A stretch of 64,000 bases of DNA from Knoxdaviesia capensis (taxonomy: Eukaryota; Ascomycota; Sordariomycetes; Microascales; Gondwanamycetaceae). The notes below the pieces were generated by a model that saw nothing but the letters and a program-made list of their open reading frames with translations, did not search any database and had not been told where the DNA came from. A program made the translations under genes and the position numbers. The stretch lies in NCBI GenBank assembly GCA_001510575.1, contig LNGK01000003.1:3425732-3489731 (forward strand). Direction: 5' to 3'. This document shows, piece by piece, positions 53,349 through 64,000 of the stretch; positions within the stretch are counted from its first letter, which is position 1; the number at the start of each line of letters is the position of its first letter.

Positions 53349-54950
53349 TCAGATAGGAAAAGAGGATTTCGCCTGCCGAGGGGTTGCTGCTTGGGACTCA
53401 TCTTCCAGCCAGTCATCCCGGTTGACCGACCGCTCCGGGGTCACAGCCCGCGCCGCCTGTTGAGCGGGAGTTGACGGCCGTTCCGTGGTGACAGTGCTGC
53501 TGGTATCCCGGTGAAGAGAGCTTGTAGACGACGTCGCTGCCGCTGTGGAAGAAGCGTCGTAGGCACTGGCGGCCAGCGCGGGCGACAGCGGGTCTTGCAG
53601 GTCGAAAGGCCGCAGAGGCGAGCCATCTGCGGGCAGAAACGTCAAGCTGGGGTTCCGGCTATCCCCAAACTCCGACCAGGTCGGGTACCCCGACTCGGGT
53701 TTGCGCGCAATGATGGTGCGCGCCTTGCACGTGAGCCCGGCGGCGCGCACGGGGTTCTTCGCAAGACTGGCGAGCTCGATGGCCACGCGCTCGCAGGCGG
53801 CCTTGCAGTACTCCGGGTCCCAGCCCATGTAGCGCGTGAGCAGGCGCAGACAGCTGGACTCCAGGCTGTCGATGCATGCGATCAGCCAGATTTTGCCGGC
53901 CGAGCCGCTCTCGACGGTGATGGGGATGGTGAGCTCCGACACCGACATATCGACGAAGCCGGCCTCGACCAGGAATGCCGGGTCCAGGTGGGCGATGTTG
54001 CGCGGGCGGCCCGACAGCTTGCTCGCAATGCTCATGTCGCGCGTCAGCGCGTGGATCTCCGAGTCGGGCGCGAAGTGCTGGAGCAGGGACGACCAGGCGC
54101 CGTTCTCGTCATCCAGCTCCTGCAGCTCGATCCAGCCACCCGGGCGGATGCAGTCGAAGGCCTGCTCGTAGATGAAGCGCCAATCGCGGAAGGCACCCGT
54201 CATATCACGCAGGTGCACTAGGTCGACGGAGTTGAGCGGCTGCAGCCACGGCTCCTCGGCGTCGACGATCTCGTAGAACACGTTGTGCGGCGGGTTGGAC
54301 GGTTGGATGGCCGAGATGTCGGTGCCGACCACGTCGCAGTCCGGGAACATTTCGCCGATCTGGATCGCCCACTCGCCTGTGCCGGTCCCGATGTCGAGGA
54401 TCTTCTTGGGGTTGGATAGTGGTACCACAGTTGGCGAGCCGCCCATTAGGTGGGTGAATACTTGGTTCAGGAGATACATCCGGGTCTGCTCGTACTCGTC
54501 GTTGGGCATGTAGTAGTTTCCGCAGTATCGTCGGCCGTTTTCCTCATGGTAGTCTAGGTATCGCTCCAACAGTGATCTCGTCGAGGCGGCGCTGAAACAC
54601 GGGAGCCTGCATGTTAGTAGTGAACGAGAGAAAACCACCAGAACCGAACGCCGCCATGAGACTTACACATCTTCGTCCTCCATTCCATCGTCGACAAAGG
54701 CGATCTTTGCGCCAGATAATAGCCTCGAAGGGTATATCGACGCCGCGAGAAACTGCTCGTCCTCGTATAGCTCTTCTTCCGTCATGCCGACATTCTCTTC
54801 CGTGTCGGTATCTGCTAGGCCGTCGACAAAGCTGGTTGCGCCCGTTGAGATACCTTCGCCGTTATCGCTGAAGGCCACAAAGCTACGCCGTGTTATTGAT
54901 TCGTCAGAGTCGCCGAGTCTCGGACTCCGGTCCACAGATAGCGTCGCCAT
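53349..54950 (-). CDS. LaeA-like SAM-dependent methyltransferase
   Basis: Two exons (54950-54667 and 54591-53349) give 508 residues. Residues 1-95 are acidic and probably disordered. The class I methyltransferase core follows: an RRYCGNYYMPNDEYEQTRM lead-in, motif I ILDIGTGTGEWAIQIG near 158-173, then VVGTDISAIQP, a D/E-containing VDAEEPW acid loop and IRPGGWIELQELD. This order is typical of the large fungal LaeA/TAM-type family. LaeA itself works with velvet proteins in secondary-metabolite and developmental control, but most paralogues have no known role. The C-terminal 150 residues are Ser/Thr/Pro/Ala-rich. The exon 2 acceptor is the second AG after the branch point, chosen because the first lies only a few bases after CTAAC. 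There is no biosynthetic cluster around it. Confidence 0.88.
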
Positions 54951-57359
54951 GGATAGATGGGGATTTGTGTGGAATAGACAGGTGGAGAAAGAGAGTTATC
55001 GAAGGGAAAGGTACGATAGATATCAGGGAAGAGGGATTCCGAGGGACGGGAAGGGATCGGCATGCCCTCACGGGATCATTTGCAGACGCTTGGTGGCAAT
55101 CGAGCACGAGGGAATATGAGGGAGTACGGTGACAGCTGATTTATAATGTCGAAAACAGTAACAGACATGGGACAAGAAGGGCGAGTGAGTCTAAATGATA
55201 TTTGAGGAAGAGACTCGAGAATGAAGGAAGACTGTCTTATTTCTCCGCAAGTCCAGACCACAGACAAAACTGGCGAAGCGCGCAGACGCTTCAGCGACTT
55301 GATATTGAGGAGGGAACAACGTCGAGGTTCAGTTCAGGGGTGGTGGTGGTGGTGATGGGGTCCGCGCGTTGCCCTGCAGCGAAAAGGGAGCGAGAGAGCG
55401 GAGGATCGCAATGAAGAGTGCCGGGGAGAGTATATCAGGACCACGACGGAAAATCTTCACGCCCGCATCCTGCCTTGGGACAGGAAGATATGTACTGTAC
55501 AGTATGGATGTATTCCGTACTTAACCAGGGGACAAACCAAAAAAAGAAAACGGGTGAAAAGAAAAAAGAAGAAGAAAAAACTGAGGTGAAGAAACAGCGA
55601 GGGAGATCGATCGATCACGGGGAAGGAGGAGAGCATCCGAAGTACAAACGTAAACGGAAAAGTTACCAGTCACAAAAAGCAAAAGGCCAAGAGGAAATAA
55701 AAGGGAAGGGTTCAGGATATTGAGTCCGTGCTGTGCTTATGCCGTATCTATCACCACTCTATCATATACGGAGTATAGGAGACAACAACGGGTACCGGGC
55801 CATATGATTAGGACTGACGTATAGCATAGACAGATGGCACTGAAGGAGGAAGACACACAGAGAGAGAGAGAGAGGGGGGGAGGGGAGGTCTCGAGAGTTA
55901 TAACGAAGCCTCAGGACTCACCAGAGCTTCCTTTAGTCCCCCCAATAATCTCTCTATCTGGTCTAGACCTTCACGTAGGTCGATCAGCTCAGTGTCTCCG
56001 CAACAACGAAGCGACGTGAAGAATTTCAGCTATGAAGGACGGCATCTCACACGGCCTAAACAAGTGAGATTCTGTCCAAGAAAAAGCCGCTATCGTTTTC
56101 TCTTTCCATCTGATCTTTTCCTTGCATTTATTCTGTAAATTTCCATTATTTGCTTTTATTTCTTAGCCTCCAGGGTACATACAGCATCCGTAGCACGACA
56201 TGAACATCCATAGAAAATCCCACATCCAGCAAAGCAACAGCCTGGGCCAAGTCGAGAACCGGCCGGTATGCTTGGCCTGGTTTCTGCAGAGAGAGAGAGA
56301 GGGGGGGCACAGGAAGAAAATAATGCAGACTCCCTGTAATACAGGCCAAACCGGGGACCTGGATTATCCAGAAACGGCTTAGATCGCTGGTCCCGGCCCA
56401 CTAGGAACCTTATCCGCGGCCACGGAAGTACTGGCTCGCCTAGCCGGACCTGGTTGAGCGTTAACGAAAAGCGAGAGAGTAGTAAATTGCTGCAGAAGCC
56501 TTGCCAGTTGTGGGAGGAGTGACATGAACAAGCAGCAGCTATAAACGCAAAGAGGGGGAGTATTCGAAATGGAGACAGCACAATGAACCTGCTACTGTAC
56601 TCTTGCTGCGGAGTATGGATTGTGTACCACGATAACGGGAGCGAAGAGAGGGCCGTCGTCCATACCCATGAGGGTTTTCTGGCTTTTGCGTTTTCCATGG
56701 CATTTGGCCCTCATGCAGGTTGCAAAAATCAATAGTGGCCTGTCCCCCCCCCGTGAAGGAGTCTTTGTGTCCAGGGCCTGCAAATTGGGGCCGGGGAGAC
56801 AGCCGGGAGCACGTCGTGGTCGATGTAACCTTGGTAGTCAGGGCGGCTTGAAGCCCCCAACTGGCCTGCATCGCCCGCACTCGCAAACACCGAGGACGAG
56901 ATGGTAATATGTTCAGATGGGTGCAGCCAGACAAAGAAACTCATCCGCACATGGCCCGACGACCAAAACCAAGGCACTGGGAATGGCTCAAGGCCCAGAT
57001 AGTTCGGGACCGGTTCTTGCGCCGTCCCCTTTCAGGTGGCGTGACCCCGACTGCTCGGGCCCTACTACTGGCATTCCAAGACAAAGGCGTGCACCATTAT
57101 CCGTTGAGTTGGGAGAAAGGGGCTAGAGAAACTGAGTGGAATGGAAATAAGTCGCCACTCTAGGGTTAATAGGGTTGGTGGGATTGACTTTCGCAGGCGA
57201 AGGATCCAAACGAGACAGAAATAGAGCGAGACAAAGAACCCGAGAGAACAGAGACACATGAAACGAGAGAAAATCAGAAAATGCATATTCGCTATGTAAA
57301 TATTCCTGCCAAACATAGCAGCCGCCATGCCACCATATGCCGGAGACACACCAAGCACC
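54951..57359. other. 2.4-kb intergenic region
   Basis: It holds the methyltransferase promoter and the 3' flank of RPF1. There are AG repeats near 55861-55876, poly-purine DNA at about 55540-55600, TACTGTACAGTA at 55494-55505, TACGGAGTA at 55767-55775 and TAGGGTTAATAGGGTT at 57161-57176. Open frames are short and unlike known proteins. Confidence 0.55.
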
Positions 57360-58773
57360 TCACAGGTTGAACCTCTTCCGGTCCTTTTCCATCTTGGCTT
57401 TCCACTCCCACTGCAGAGCATCGTCGCCCTCGCTTCCCGCCCGGCCAATGCCTTTGTCTACTCTGCGGAGTTTGAGAGTGAAACGCGGTCCCAATCTGAA
57501 TGAGAGGATGAATGTGTTAGCAGCTGTTTCTCAATACGCACAAAAGGAAAACTACCCAAGACAGGACAACTTACTCTTGGAGTCCGGCGCGGATCCCCTC
57601 GACGCCCTTCATTTCCTTGCCCTCCGCATCTGCCGCCGCCTTCTCGGTATCGCGCCGCTGGCGATAGACATAGCGGTGGCGGCGCATGAACACAAAGTCA
57701 CGCTGGTTGTGGAAGGTGACCACGGTGCGGCCGACGAACTGCGGCTGGTGGGGGAACAGGTTGGACAGCATGCGGCCGGTCAGAATACCCAGCGGGGTGC
57801 GGAAGCCGTTGAGAATCAGCTCGGGGATGTGGCCGGTGGCGTTTCCGTGGCCGGGGATGTACTTGCCGAGCAGCCACGAGCTGATGGAGAAGGTGGCGGT
57901 GGGGCCGTGCGGCAGGAAGGCCACCGTCAGGCCGGTCGGCTTCTTCTGGTCCTCCTTGAGCATCAGCACGGCGGTGTACTCGCGCGAGTGCGCGAACTTG
58001 GCGATCTCGCGCAGCGAGTACTTGTGGCCGTAGCGGTGGGCGGTGCGCCGCACGTACGTGGCGTTCGGGAACAGCTCGCACAGCAGGTTGGCTTGCTCGT
58101 GCAGCGTCGAGTTGAGCGACGTCGTCACCAGCAGCTTGGGCGGGTCGCGCGGGCCGTCGACAAACAGCTGCGGGAACTGGGCGGCTAGGGACTCGGTTGA
58201 TGCCGAGAAGTGCACGCTGGCGCCCGGGGTGTCGTCGGCGGCGGCAGACGCTGGTGTTCTTGACGAAGACTCGTTTTTGTTCTTGCTGGACTCTGACTTC
58301 TTGGACTTTGTCGGTCTCTCACCCTCCTCCTCCTCGTCGTCGTCGAAGTCGTCGCCGTCTTCCGACCCGGAATCCAGCATACTGTCATCGTCGACCACGT
58401 CCTCAAAGTCCTCCATATCCTCATCCTCGCCATCCTCGCCATTAGCTTCCGCCAGAATCCGGTCCTGCTCCTGCTGCTTCTTCCGCAGCTTCTGCACATC
58501 GACCTGTGCGCCCAGCACGGCGTGCTCGATATCCGCCACGTCGTCGTCCCACACGCGCTTCGAGTCGATCGTCTGCGGCTTGTTCTTCGCTAGCCGCTCG
58601 GCCTTGAGCGCCGGGTCACTGTTCTCAACTTTCCGCCGCCTTAATCGCTCGTCGCGCCGGGTCTTGTTGCGTTCGCGCTTCTGGTCGACAAACATGCTCT
58701 GGCGGCGCAGTTTGTTCACCTTTTTCGACAGGGACGCCGAGCTCGGCTGGCCGAGAGACCGAGACGGAGGCAT
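57360..58773 (-). CDS. RPF1: Ribosome biogenesis factor Rpf1 (Brix domain)
   Basis: Rpf1 is a nucleolar Brix protein needed to assemble the 60S subunit and to process 27S pre-rRNA. Two exons (58773-57575 and 57495-57360) give 444 residues. A basic N-terminus (1-75) is followed by an acidic low-complexity region (about 110-165). The Brix domain runs from about 210 to 440, starting KLLVTTSLNSTLHEQ and including PGHGNATGHIPELILNGFRT and GRTVVTFHNQRDFVFMRRHRYVY. The short second exon completes it with LGPRFTLKLRRVDKGIG, the sigma70-like RNA-binding motif near the C-terminus, and ends RKRFNL. The predicted 79-nt intron has a CTAAC branch point. It is divergent from glycyl-tRNA synthetase, so two translation genes share about 0.8 kb of upstream DNA. 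Confidence 0.94.
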
Positions 58774-59566
58774 CGTGAGAGTGTGAGAGTGTGAAGAGGA
58801 AAAAGCAAACCGAGGGAATCGCTGGGTGAATTAACTGTAGAGGAGGTGTCCGGTTGTATTGTGTGCATTTGGTGAACTTGTTCATTTGAAGGTGCACGAG
58901 GGTGGCTTTTTTTTTTTTTTTTTCAATGCTCTTATCTTATCAGGGCAGAAAAATTCTATGGAGTTAGTGCTATGTATCACTGGGCAAGAATTCGCGGTCA
59001 ATATACTTCTTCCCAAAATCACAGCCGCTAGCCCCGATACGGCAGATACCTTGTGCGAATTGAATTTACCCAACAGCACGCTGGAAAAGAACACAGGGCT
59101 GAGGAACACTTTTCGCGGGTTTCTCCCCAAAGCCCTGGTCATCTCAACCCCTAACTGAGTCCTGAAATTAACACCCCCCATTTTCCAAATCCCACGCATG
59201 TTTATGACTAACATTTTTGCGTCTCGAAATCTCTTCTTTCTATGTTTACTTGTAACTCGAACCCTGAGTCACACTTCTCGAACCGATGTGAAGACGTTTT
59301 GATACCGCTGATAATGCCGGCCCCTTTTCTTCCTTTTTGTTAATACTGTTTCTACTGTTTCTATTAATCCTGCTTTTGCCGCCTTTTCCCCCGGAACCAA
59401 AGTTACCGGGAGCGGCGTTTGTGCGTGTGTTGAGTCAGTTCTCGTGTGCTCGTGTCTGGGCCCATTTGTACATTTTTGGTGTGACGCCATATAACTCGGT
59501 ACCTTGTTCCTACTAGTGTATCATTATTTTTTCCTTAAGCCCCTCCATTCTTTTTTTATTCTTTAA
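58774..59566. promoter_or_regulatory. Shared upstream region of RPF1 (-) and GRS1 (+)
   Basis: A 17-base T run at 58907-58923 is followed by CTTATCTTATCAGG, with two GATA-type words. Long T tracts exclude nucleosomes and are common in promoters of ribosome-related genes. No TATA box is clear for either gene. Confidence 0.55.
58907..58923. promoter_or_regulatory. T17 tract in the RPF1/GRS1 promoter
   Basis: An uninterrupted T run about 135 bases from the RPF1 start. It probably keeps the shared promoter open; the same feature is usual in fungal growth-related promoters. Confidence 0.45.
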
Positions 59567-61990
59567 ATGCCCCAACTACCACCCCTCCATTTTCAATTCT
59601 TCCCCCACAGCTATCGATCTAGCTGTGCAGTTTTCCATTGTCTCTGCAGTGCAGCAGGCCTTCGTTCGTCTTTTCCCACTTCGCCTTCCAGTCGTCGTCT
59701 ATTCTCGTCTCTATCGCATCTTCGTGCCTTGTCACAATCTCGCTCTGACTCATCACAACATCTTCATCGACTCCCCGCTACCCCTCTACGACCGCCTCAT
59801 TCTTATCTTCAATTGACGCCGTCCTCGGTGACTCTTCACTCCGGCTCAATTCGATCGTTCACCGTTTCGTCTCGTGTTTCCAAAGCCTTACGCGCAAAAA
59901 AGCCCAAAATGGCTTCCAACACCACCACTTTCACCGGCCAGCCGCTCGATCGGCCAGCCCTCGACCAGCTCCTCCGTCGGCGGATGTTCTACACGCCCGG
60001 CTTTGAAATCTACGGCGGCTCGGCTGGCCTCTTCGATCTCGGCCCTCCCGGTGTCACTCTGCAGGACAACATGATCAGCCTGTGGAAGCGCCACTTCATC
60101 AACGAGGAGGCTATGCTGGAGGTCGACACCACCGTCCTCACCCCGTACGAGGTGCTCAAGGCCAGTGGCCACGTTGACAAGTTCACCGATTGGATGTGCA
60201 AGGACCCCAAGAACGGTGAACTACTCCGTGCCGACCACTTTGTCAAGGATATCCTCAAGGCTCGGCTAAACGGCGACAAGGCCGCCCGTGGCGAGAAGCT
60301 GACGGCCGAGGACGACCCCAAGGCCAAGAAGAGGGCGTCGTCCAAGGTGACTGCCCTCAAGCTGGAGGACAGCGTTGTGCAGGAGTACGAGGAGGTCCTT
60401 GCCCGTCTCGACAACTACAGCGGTGCCGAGCTCGGCGAGCTGATCAAGAAGTACGACATGAAGAACCCGGCCACCGGTGCTATCCCCACCGACCCGGCCG
60501 AGTTCAACCTCATGTTCCGCACCCAGATCGGCCCCAACTCCAACTCTATTGGCTTCCTGCGCCCCGAAACCGCCCAGGGCCAGTTCCTGAACTTTTCCAA
60601 GCTTCTGGAGTTCAACAACGGCAACATGCCGTTTGCCTCGGCCTGCGTCGGCCGCTCGTACCGTAACGAGATCTCGCCGCGTGGCGGTCTGCTCCGTGTG
60701 CGTGAGTTCCTGATGGCCGAGATTGAACACTTTGTCGATCCCAAGAGCGGCAAGACTCACCCGCGCTTCTCCGAGGTGGCCGACACCGAGCTTGTGCTGC
60801 TGGACCGCCACACCCAGCAGGCCGGCAAGACCACCGTGCAGCGGAAAACCATTGGCGAGGCCGTCAAGGAGGGCCTAGTCAACAACGAGACGCTGGGCTA
60901 CTATCTGGTGCGCATCAACCTGTTCATGCAGAAGATCGGAATCGACATGACCAAGCTGCGGTTCCGCCAGCACATGGCCAACGAGATGGCCCACTACGCC
61001 ACCGACTGCTGGGACTGCGAGCTGCTGACGTCGTCCGGCTGGGTCGAGTGTGTTGGCTGCGCCGACCGCGCCGCCTACGATCTTGAGGCCCACGCTAAGC
61101 GCACCGGCTCGCCTCTGACCGTGCGCGAGCGCCTGCCCGAGCCGGTCGAGGAGGAGCTGTGGGAGGCCGACATTGACCGCAAGGTGTTTGGCCCGCTGTT
61201 CAAGAAGGACGCCAAGGCCGTTGAGGCGGCGCTGGTCGGCCTGTCGCAGAAGGAGCTGGAGAAGGCGGCGGCTGACCTGGAGGCTAACGGCAGCATCACT
61301 GTCACCCTCGCCGGCGCCACCACTCCTACGACTGTCCCCAAGAACGCGGTGACCATTGCCCTGAAGAAGCGCACTGTGCACGTGCGCGAGTACTTCCCGC
61401 ACGTTATCGAGCCGTCGTTCGGTATTGGCCGTATCCTGTACTCGCTGATTGAGCACTGCTACTGGACTCGTTCCAAGGGTGCTGATGATGCCAAGGATGA
61501 CACCCGCGGTGTAAGTGTTTCTCTCACCTGCTGTTGTCCCGTGATGCTGTGTCTGTGTGATGTATATGATGTACTAACTATCTTTTCCTATCTCCTCTCT
61601 TCTCCATAGGTCCTGTCCTTCCCTCCCACGGTGGCCCCCACCAAGGTGCTCGTGGTGCCTCTGTCCAACAACGCCGAGTTCAAGCCGTTCTCGGACAAGA
61701 TCTCGCGGCGGCTGGCAAACCTGGGCATCTGGGTGCGTGTGGATGTGTCGGGCGCCACGATTGGCCGGCGCTACAGCCGCAACGACGAGCTGGGCACGCC
61801 GCTGGGCATCACGATCGACTTCCAGACGGTCAAGGACGGCTCGCTGACGCTGCGCGACCGCGACACGATGACGCAGGTGCGGGCGGACGAGGACAAGATT
61901 GTTGATGCGGTGGTGGCGCTGGTTTCCGGCAACAAGACGTGGGCGGATATCGAGGCCGAGCTGCCCAAGTTCGAGTCTCAGAAGGAGTAA
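59567..61990 (+). CDS. GRS1: Glycyl-tRNA synthetase, probably dual-targeted
   Basis: This class II synthetase charges tRNA-Gly. Exons 59567-61510 and 61610-61990 give 774 residues from the first ATG, or 660 from the in-frame ATG at 59909 (MASNTTTFTGQP). The first 114 residues are rich in Ser, Arg and Leu with almost no acids, as for a mitochondrial presequence. The second ATG starts where homology begins, with the better context (AAAATGGC). Core motifs are RRRMFYTPGFEIYGGSAGLFDLGP, GFLRPETAQG, GRSYRNEISPRGGLLRVREF (motif 2) and EPSFGIGRILYSLIEH (motif 3), with the anticodon domain in exon 2. Yeast uses one gene with two starts for both compartments, and this layout suggests the same. The 99-nt intron has a TACTAAC branch point. 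It is divergent from RPF1. Confidence 0.95.
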
Positions 61991-64000
61991 AAGATTCTGT
62001 TGGCGATGTGGAACACTGCAACTTGAAGGGGTTATTAGATAGAGGATGTATGTGTGGGTGGATGTTAGTGTCCATCTTCTTTATAGGTTTCTTGAGTGAA
62101 TTATTCCCTATGTTCGTTGTGCTCTTTGCCTTTTGTGTATTTTTTTACCGGTGACGACCGGTGATACAACGTGTATAGGTCGGTGGATGGATGACTAGGG
62201 TGAACAGAGTGAGGCCGGAGAGATAGATTGAGCGTGACCACCTTCCAATTGAAGTTACGGGGAGAGTTGGATGGAATCCAAGTCTCTACTGAATTCAGCT
62301 GCTAGTTCTGATTCCACGATATCTGCGTGTTGATCAGTTCTTGATTGATGCATATCTACAACCCGATGCCCACACTTTGTATAGGTAAACTGATGTCTGT
62401 AGACATAGATGCAAGCACATCTCGAACGGGTCGTATCGAAATGAGAGGTCTTTCTTCCCACAAATCATATAAACCACTGTCCCCTCTCTCCACCGGCGCA
62501 TGCAACGTTGAGATACAGGCATCTGATGTCCATACGGGAGGAATAGTCCGGTCAGGCTGCTAAACAATGCAGGAGCCCATGAGACGACTGCCACCGGAGA
62601 AGCTTGAATGCTGATATATCCGGGAACCGGTGATTTAGCGGCCTGGGCGGGTGGACCTCCGGGCCGGTCCATGCAGAAACAGACGGGGCCTGGATGCAGG
62701 AGAGTCCGGGAGGATTGGTATCCTTCGGCGCTAAACGGTAAATATATGTATACCTGTGTCTTATCTGATTTCCGGGACTTTTGGGTTTATGTACAGTACG
62801 GGGTCCAGCTTCGTGAACTTTTGTTGTCGGTGGGGAATATCTGTGAATCGGGGTGTATTTATATTGGTGCCTGGCTGGGACGAACAAAACCAACGTCGGC
62901 ATGTTCGACGGCAGCTGGACGGCACCACCCGCGGATAATACGAGATCTGACGGACGCATGGAATTTCTGCTTTCCAGCCATCTGAAAGCATTGCATCTAG
63001 TTATGAGCAGCGGAAGAGGGCGGACGTATAACTGCCGCCCCCTGGGCGAGCTTAGGGTACCAACCGCCCAAGCGCGAGAGAGGAAAAAAAAAAAAGAAAA
63101 AAAGGTGCATACAAACGACGGCAGCGAGGGTGACAGACAGAAGGCCCACGGCATAATTGAGGATGCACGGGCGGCTACACACACAGCCGGACGGGAACAC
63201 GTCTCGCCGCGTAGATTCCGGTTTCTGGTGGGACGGACGCCAGGAAGCAGCGTAGGACAAAGTCCAGAGAGTGCACAGGGTTAAACACCAGCTGGCTTTA
63301 TACAGATGTGCTTCGCCGGCTGATCCGGGTCCACCTGCACGAAAGGGGGGGAGGAGACTTCCATACAAGCTCCCTTAGGGATGTAGTGGGAGGCATAGCT
63401 GGATGGCATAGACGATGTGGATTGTCGAGGAGTGCCGATCGTTCTGTGAAGGGCGTGTGAGTGTGTGTGTGTGCCTGTTGCCGGCTGCAGCTTTCAACGG
63501 GGTCTTGGACGGAGAGAGGCCAAGCGCGGAAGAAACTACTGTCAAACAAGACGTTTTGCACACGCCTGAAATGGAACAAGAGCCTGATATCTGGGAGACA
63601 CCACCGACCTCCGCAAGAGCCCTGGATGGAGACCACCTGCAAACAAAAGAGCGGGAACAGCCGTAGGGCGTTTCCGCCAATATACGAAGCTGAGACGGCT
63701 GCACATGCACTCACTGTAGCAGGAACGGGGCCGCCGACCCTCTTTGAGACTTTTCTTCTCGGGGGGGGGGGGAAGATGCTCTGGCATCTAGAGAAGATTA
63801 TAAAAAGACTGGGCGATTAAGAGGGTATCAGAACCGACATTTACGGAGCACGTAGTGTTTTGACCATGTTTCGAAAGTGAGGCCGGGGGGGAAGGGGTGT
63901 AGGGCGTTTACCCGGGGATGTACCGGGCGGTCGGCCGTCGTTTGGAGGGGACGCTGTTGCATGTTTCGTTCGCACCGCCGCCGCGCCACCACAGTGTTAC
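61991..64000. other. 2-kb region downstream of GRS1, no gene seen
   Basis: After the GRS1 3' region the sequence contains a GTACAGTAC word at 62790-62798, an A-run at 63087-63103, a GT tract near 63459-63471 and G-runs near 63761. Open frames up to about 210 codons are Phe- or Pro-rich and match no family. The next gene probably lies past the window edge. Confidence 0.5.

Noticed and set aside
53349..54950. Secondary-metabolite cluster around the LaeA-like methyltransferase
   Set aside because: Neighbours are Vps18 and Rpf1; no polyketide synthase, peptide synthetase, terpene cyclase, P450 or transporter is present.
59255..59270. Minus-strand GGGTTCGAGT as a tRNA T-arm
   Set aside because: The flanks do not pair as a T stem and no A box lies at a suitable distance.

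Overview
The window is nuclear chromosomal DNA from a filamentous ascomycete (Pezizomycotina, most likely Sordariomycetes). The evidence is GC-rich third codon positions in coding exons, short introns with GTRAGT-type donors and CTAAC branch points close to the acceptor, a HET-domain gene, an Nrc-1/Ste11-type MAPKKK with SAM and Ras-binding domains, and an Hsp104 copy of the Hsp98 type. Sixteen protein-coding genes can be supported. Wherever introns occur, exon joins were chosen so that the frame is kept and the protein matches its family. No rRNA, convincing tRNA, CRISPR array or intact transposon was seen.

Layout. 0.7-7.1 kb: cytosolic tryptophanyl-tRNA synthetase (-), the SBDS/Sdo1 ribosome maturation factor (+) and ribosomal protein uS13/RPS18 (-). 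The synthetase and RPS18 are unusually intron-dense and contain exons of 12, 7, 9 and 17 nt. 8.3-11.9 kb: a HET-domain gene (+) and an unrecognised secreted protein (-). 14.9-24.4 kb: Hsp98/Hsp104 (-), mitoribosomal mL67/Mhr1 (+), a sulfotransferase-like P-loop protein (-) and prephenate dehydratase (-). 24.4-33.1 kb: 8.6 kb with no supportable gene. 33.1-42.8 kb: the Ste11-type MAPKKK (+), a gamma-glutamylcyclotransferase-like protein (+) and a probably GPI-anchored aspartic protease (-). 42.8-48.4 kb: a second gene-poor stretch. 48.4-62.0 kb: a divergent V-ATPase proteolipid with a 13-nt exon (+), Vps18 (-), a LaeA-like methyltransferase (-), the Brix protein Rpf1 (-) and glycyl-tRNA synthetase with a probable mitochondrial extension (+). 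62-64 kb: no gene seen.

Common themes. Six genes serve translation or ribosome assembly (WRS1, SDO1, RPS18, mL67, RPF1, GRS1). Two pairs of them are divergent and share an upstream region (WRS1/SDO1 and RPF1/GRS1). Two neighbours, V-ATPase subunit c and Vps18, act at the vacuole. HET, the secreted orphan, the methyltransferase, the protease and the sulfotransferase-like protein are the more accessory genes. Gene-poor DNA is rich in (AG)n, (CA)n and poly-purine tracts, telomere-like AACCCTAA words and near-palindromic TACTGTAC words.

I do not see a clearly new multi-gene system. The strongest unusual signals are the microexons in three conserved genes, the divergent proteolipid, the altered ACT-domain motif in prephenate dehydratase, and the large gene-free block upstream of the MAPKKK.
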